A stretch of DNA of 64,000 nt, from NCBI GenBank assembly GCA_903861005.1, contig CAIOSP010000048.1, positions 42,853-106,852 of the forward strand. Reading direction: 5' to 3'. This document shows, piece after piece, positions 61,228 to 64,000 of this stretch; the stretch's first letter is position 1, and each line of letters opens with the position of its first letter. A program made the translations under genes and the position numbers. Below the pieces are notes generated by a model. That model did no database searches. It saw only the letters and a program-made list of their open reading frames with translations, and had not been told where the DNA came from. The DNA is from an uncultured Pseudomonadota bacterium (GTDB taxonomy: Bacteria; Myxococcota_A; UBA796; GCA-2862545).

Positions 61228-61481
61228 CGCCCTTCGAGTGCCCCTAGCTCGCGCTCCAGGTCCGAAGACGGGTACGCCATGACTGGGATCCCGTGCTCAC
61301 CGAGCAACGCGATGAAGGACCAGCGGTCCATGGACGCCAACTCTGCGCCCTTGCCGACGCTGATTCGCCCACGGCGGACCTGATTGAGGACCCAGAGCAG
61401 CCGCAGCTCAACCTGGAGCGCGTCGGTCCCAGCGGGATCGACGTCTGTGGGCAAGTCGATGGTGAGGTGGACGGTCGTCAT
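61224..61481 (-). CDS. UPF0175 family antitoxin
   Basis: 85 residues from ATG 61481. The C-terminal part (ISVGKGAELASMDRWSFIALLGEHGIPVM then SSDLERELG) is a close match to the UPF0175 consensus, in which a small helical DNA-binding domain precedes a toxin-binding tail. The N-terminal beta strand TTVHLTIDLP is also typical. Should bind the downstream PIN toxin and repress the shared promoter. Confidence 0.85.
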   Translation of the reverse strand: MTTVHLTIDLPTDVDPAGTDALQVELRLLWVLNQVRRGRISVGKGAELASMDRWSFIALLGEHGIPVMAYPSSDLERELGALEGR

Positions 61482-61663
61482 GGTGACATCATACCCCAAC
61501 GAACGCCGGGATGCGGCCACCTTCCGTCATGCCGCGCCGCGTGACCGTCTACGTGCCGAACACACACGCCAGGGGCCGGTGGGGCGACGTCGGGCCGGGG
61601 CTACGGGGCGATCAGCGAGGACAGGATCATGACCGCGGTGCCCTACTGCACGTACCCCACGCC

Positions 61664-62877
<1,214 letters not shown>

Positions 62878-62881
<4 letters not shown>

Positions 62882-63630
62882 GTCGACACCACCGCGGGCG
62901 CGCGCGCCAGGTCGTCCGCGGCGCGCTTGGGCACCACCGGGTGGTCCGACACGATCTCGCCGTCGTGCAGGCGCACGGAGCGCTTGCAGTAGGCGGCGAC
63001 CTCGTCCTCGTGGGTGACGATCACCACCGTGAGGCCCTGGTCGTTGAGCGCCTGGAACAGCGCCATCACCTCCACCGTGGTGTGGCTGTCCAGGTTGCCC
63101 GTGGGCTCGTCGGCGAGGAGCAGCTTGGGCTCGGTCACCAGCGCGCGCGCGATCGCCACGCGCTGCTGCTGACCGCCCGACAGCTCGTTCGGCAGGTGCG
63201 TCAGGCGGTCCGCGAGCCCCACGCGAGACAGCGCGTCGCGGGCCCGCGCGTCCGGATCGGCGAAGCGCGCGTGGCGATCGTAGAGCATCGGCAGCGCGAC
63301 GTTCTCGAGCGCCGTGGTGCGCGCCAGCAGGTTGAAGCCCTGGAAGACAAACCCGAGCTTGGCGTTGCGCAGGTCAGCGCGCGCGTCGTCGTCGAGCGCC
63401 TCGACCGCCACGCCGTCGAGCAGGAACGAGCCCGACGTGGGGTGGTCCAGGCAGCCGAGCGTGTTCATCAGCGTGGACTTGCCGGAGCCTGAGCTGCCCA
63501 TGATCGCGACCATCTCGCCGCGCTCGATGCGCAGGTTGATCCCGCGCAGCGCGTGCACCACCGCGTCGCCCACCGCGTAGTCGCGGCGGATGTCCCGCAG
63601 CTCGACGACCGGCGCGACCGCGTCCGACAT
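62878..63630 (-). CDS. MacB-type ABC ATP-binding protein
   Basis: 250 residues from ATG 63630, beginning in the stop of the adaptor gene (TGATG). Walker A GSSGSGKST, Q-loop FQGFNLL, signature LSGGQQQRVAIARALV, Walker B LLLADEPTGNLD: the LolD/MacB ATPase subgroup. The Pro/Ala tail after GEIVSDHP is not conserved. Powers the permease at 61664. Confidence 0.93.
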
Positions 63631-64000
63631 CAGAAGCCGCCAGGCCGCGGGCCGCCGCCCGTGGCGCTCTTGGGCTGGAACGGGCTGGTCGAGGTGCTCG
63701 AGGTGTCCGACCGGATCTGCCCCGACACCAGCAGCGCGCCCTCGGCCAGATCGTCGGCGCTGATCTCCGTGCACTTGCCGTCGCTCAGGCCGGTCTTCAC
63801 GGCGTGCGGCACCAGCGCGTTCGCCGCGTCGAGCGTGTAGACCGTGCCCTTGCCGTCGCCTCGACCACCGTGGCCACCGCCACCCGGCGGACCACCGGGC
63901 GCGGCGGCGGGCGCGCCCGGCGCGGCCGGTGAGGCCCCTGCGGGCGCGCCTGCGCCTGCGCCTGCCGCACCGCTCGGTCGCGCACCGGGAGCGCCCGCAG
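63630..64000 (-). CDS. MacA-type adaptor, C-terminal part only (runs off window)
   Basis: The last 122 residues are visible; the frame is open to base 64000. The segment GTVYTLDAANALVPHAVKTGLSDGKCTEI is the membrane-proximal domain of MacA-like adaptors (compare xVYVL...RPVxVxTGxSDGxxTEV). Before it sit 50 residues of nearly pure Gly, Ala and Pro (AGAGAGAPAGASPAAP, then GGPPGGGGHGGRGDG), an unusual insertion. The end QPKSATGGGPRPGGF is also flexible. First gene of the exporter operon seen here. Confidence 0.8.
   Translation of the reverse strand, partial: AGAPGARPSGAAGAGAGAPAGASPAAPGAPAAAPGGPPGGGGHGGRGDGKGTVYTLDAANALVPHAVKTGLSDGKCTEISADDLAEGALLVSGQIRSDTSSTSTSPFQPKSATGGGPRPGGF

Overview
The window is a very GC-rich, gene-dense bacterial chromosome segment. 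It has no rRNA, tRNA, CRISPR array, insertion sequence or phage gene that I could recognise. Several features point to a deltaproteobacterial or Myxococcota-like organism: many secreted lipoproteins with Asp-Thr spacers or PKD/Ig-vWA architecture, a sigma-54 activator with its own histidine kinase, multi-domain hybrid kinases, a PP2C phosphatase joined to a kinase-like domain, and two outer-membrane efflux systems. The taxon is an inference from gene style, not from a marker gene. Many long antisense ORFs are GC-driven shadows and are left out.

Layout. 1-12.3 kb: a truncated pseudokinase-PP2C protein, then an Asp-Thr-rich lipoprotein, a purple-acid-phosphatase-like enzyme, a CrtI-like FAD enzyme, two alpha/beta hydrolases, a GlcD-like FAD dehydrogenase and a large Ig/vWA lipoprotein. 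12.3-26.1 kb: an ECF sigma factor with a membrane partner, an acyltransferase, an SDR epimerase, a Nudix-fold protein with a degenerate Nudix box, ferredoxin-NADP reductase, MutS2, a membrane protein with a serine-less hydrolase-like domain, phosphatidylserine decarboxylase, a radical SAM protein and chorismate synthase. 26.2-33.6 kb: an MMPL-type exporter, a LolA-like protein and a beta-barrel protein in one operon, then a secreted WD40-like propeller.

33.6-37.0 kb is the most unusual part. It holds two paralogous transcription units, each with a gene-free AT-richer leader. Each encodes a protein with a perfect Flp-type prepilin processing site (G-x4-E-Y after a 9-residue leader) fused to hundreds of residues of Gly/Ser/Thr/Asp low complexity and an Ala/Lys/Glu helical tail. 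Both leaders carry the same heptamer pair (CGGTACT, 21 bases, AGTACCG) and both units end in near-identical hairpins. No tad assembly genes lie nearby.

37.0-53.2 kb is an efflux district. A carboxylesterase is followed by a response regulator, histidine kinase and TolC operon on the minus strand. This diverges from an HlyD, two-ATPase, two-permease ABC operon on the plus strand. Between them lie two good -24/-12 sigma-54 promoters, one for each operon, flanking a perfect dyad (TGTCGGA-AA-TCCGACA) that is a likely activator site. The kinase/regulator pair therefore probably controls both halves of the exporter and itself. Next come a TetR repressor and a divergent RND operon (adaptor, AcrB-like pump, TolC) with a perfect 18-base dyad in the promoter region.

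53.2-64 kb: an NO-sensor H-NOX protein overlaps a hybrid kinase whose N terminus is the matching H-NOX-associated domain. An amine-oxidase-like flavoprotein follows behind another strong sigma-54 promoter. Then come a secreted HExxH protein with a type-3 thrombospondin-like repeat, a UPF0175/DUF3368 toxin-antitoxin pair, and a MacAB-like tripartite exporter whose MacA runs off the end of the window.
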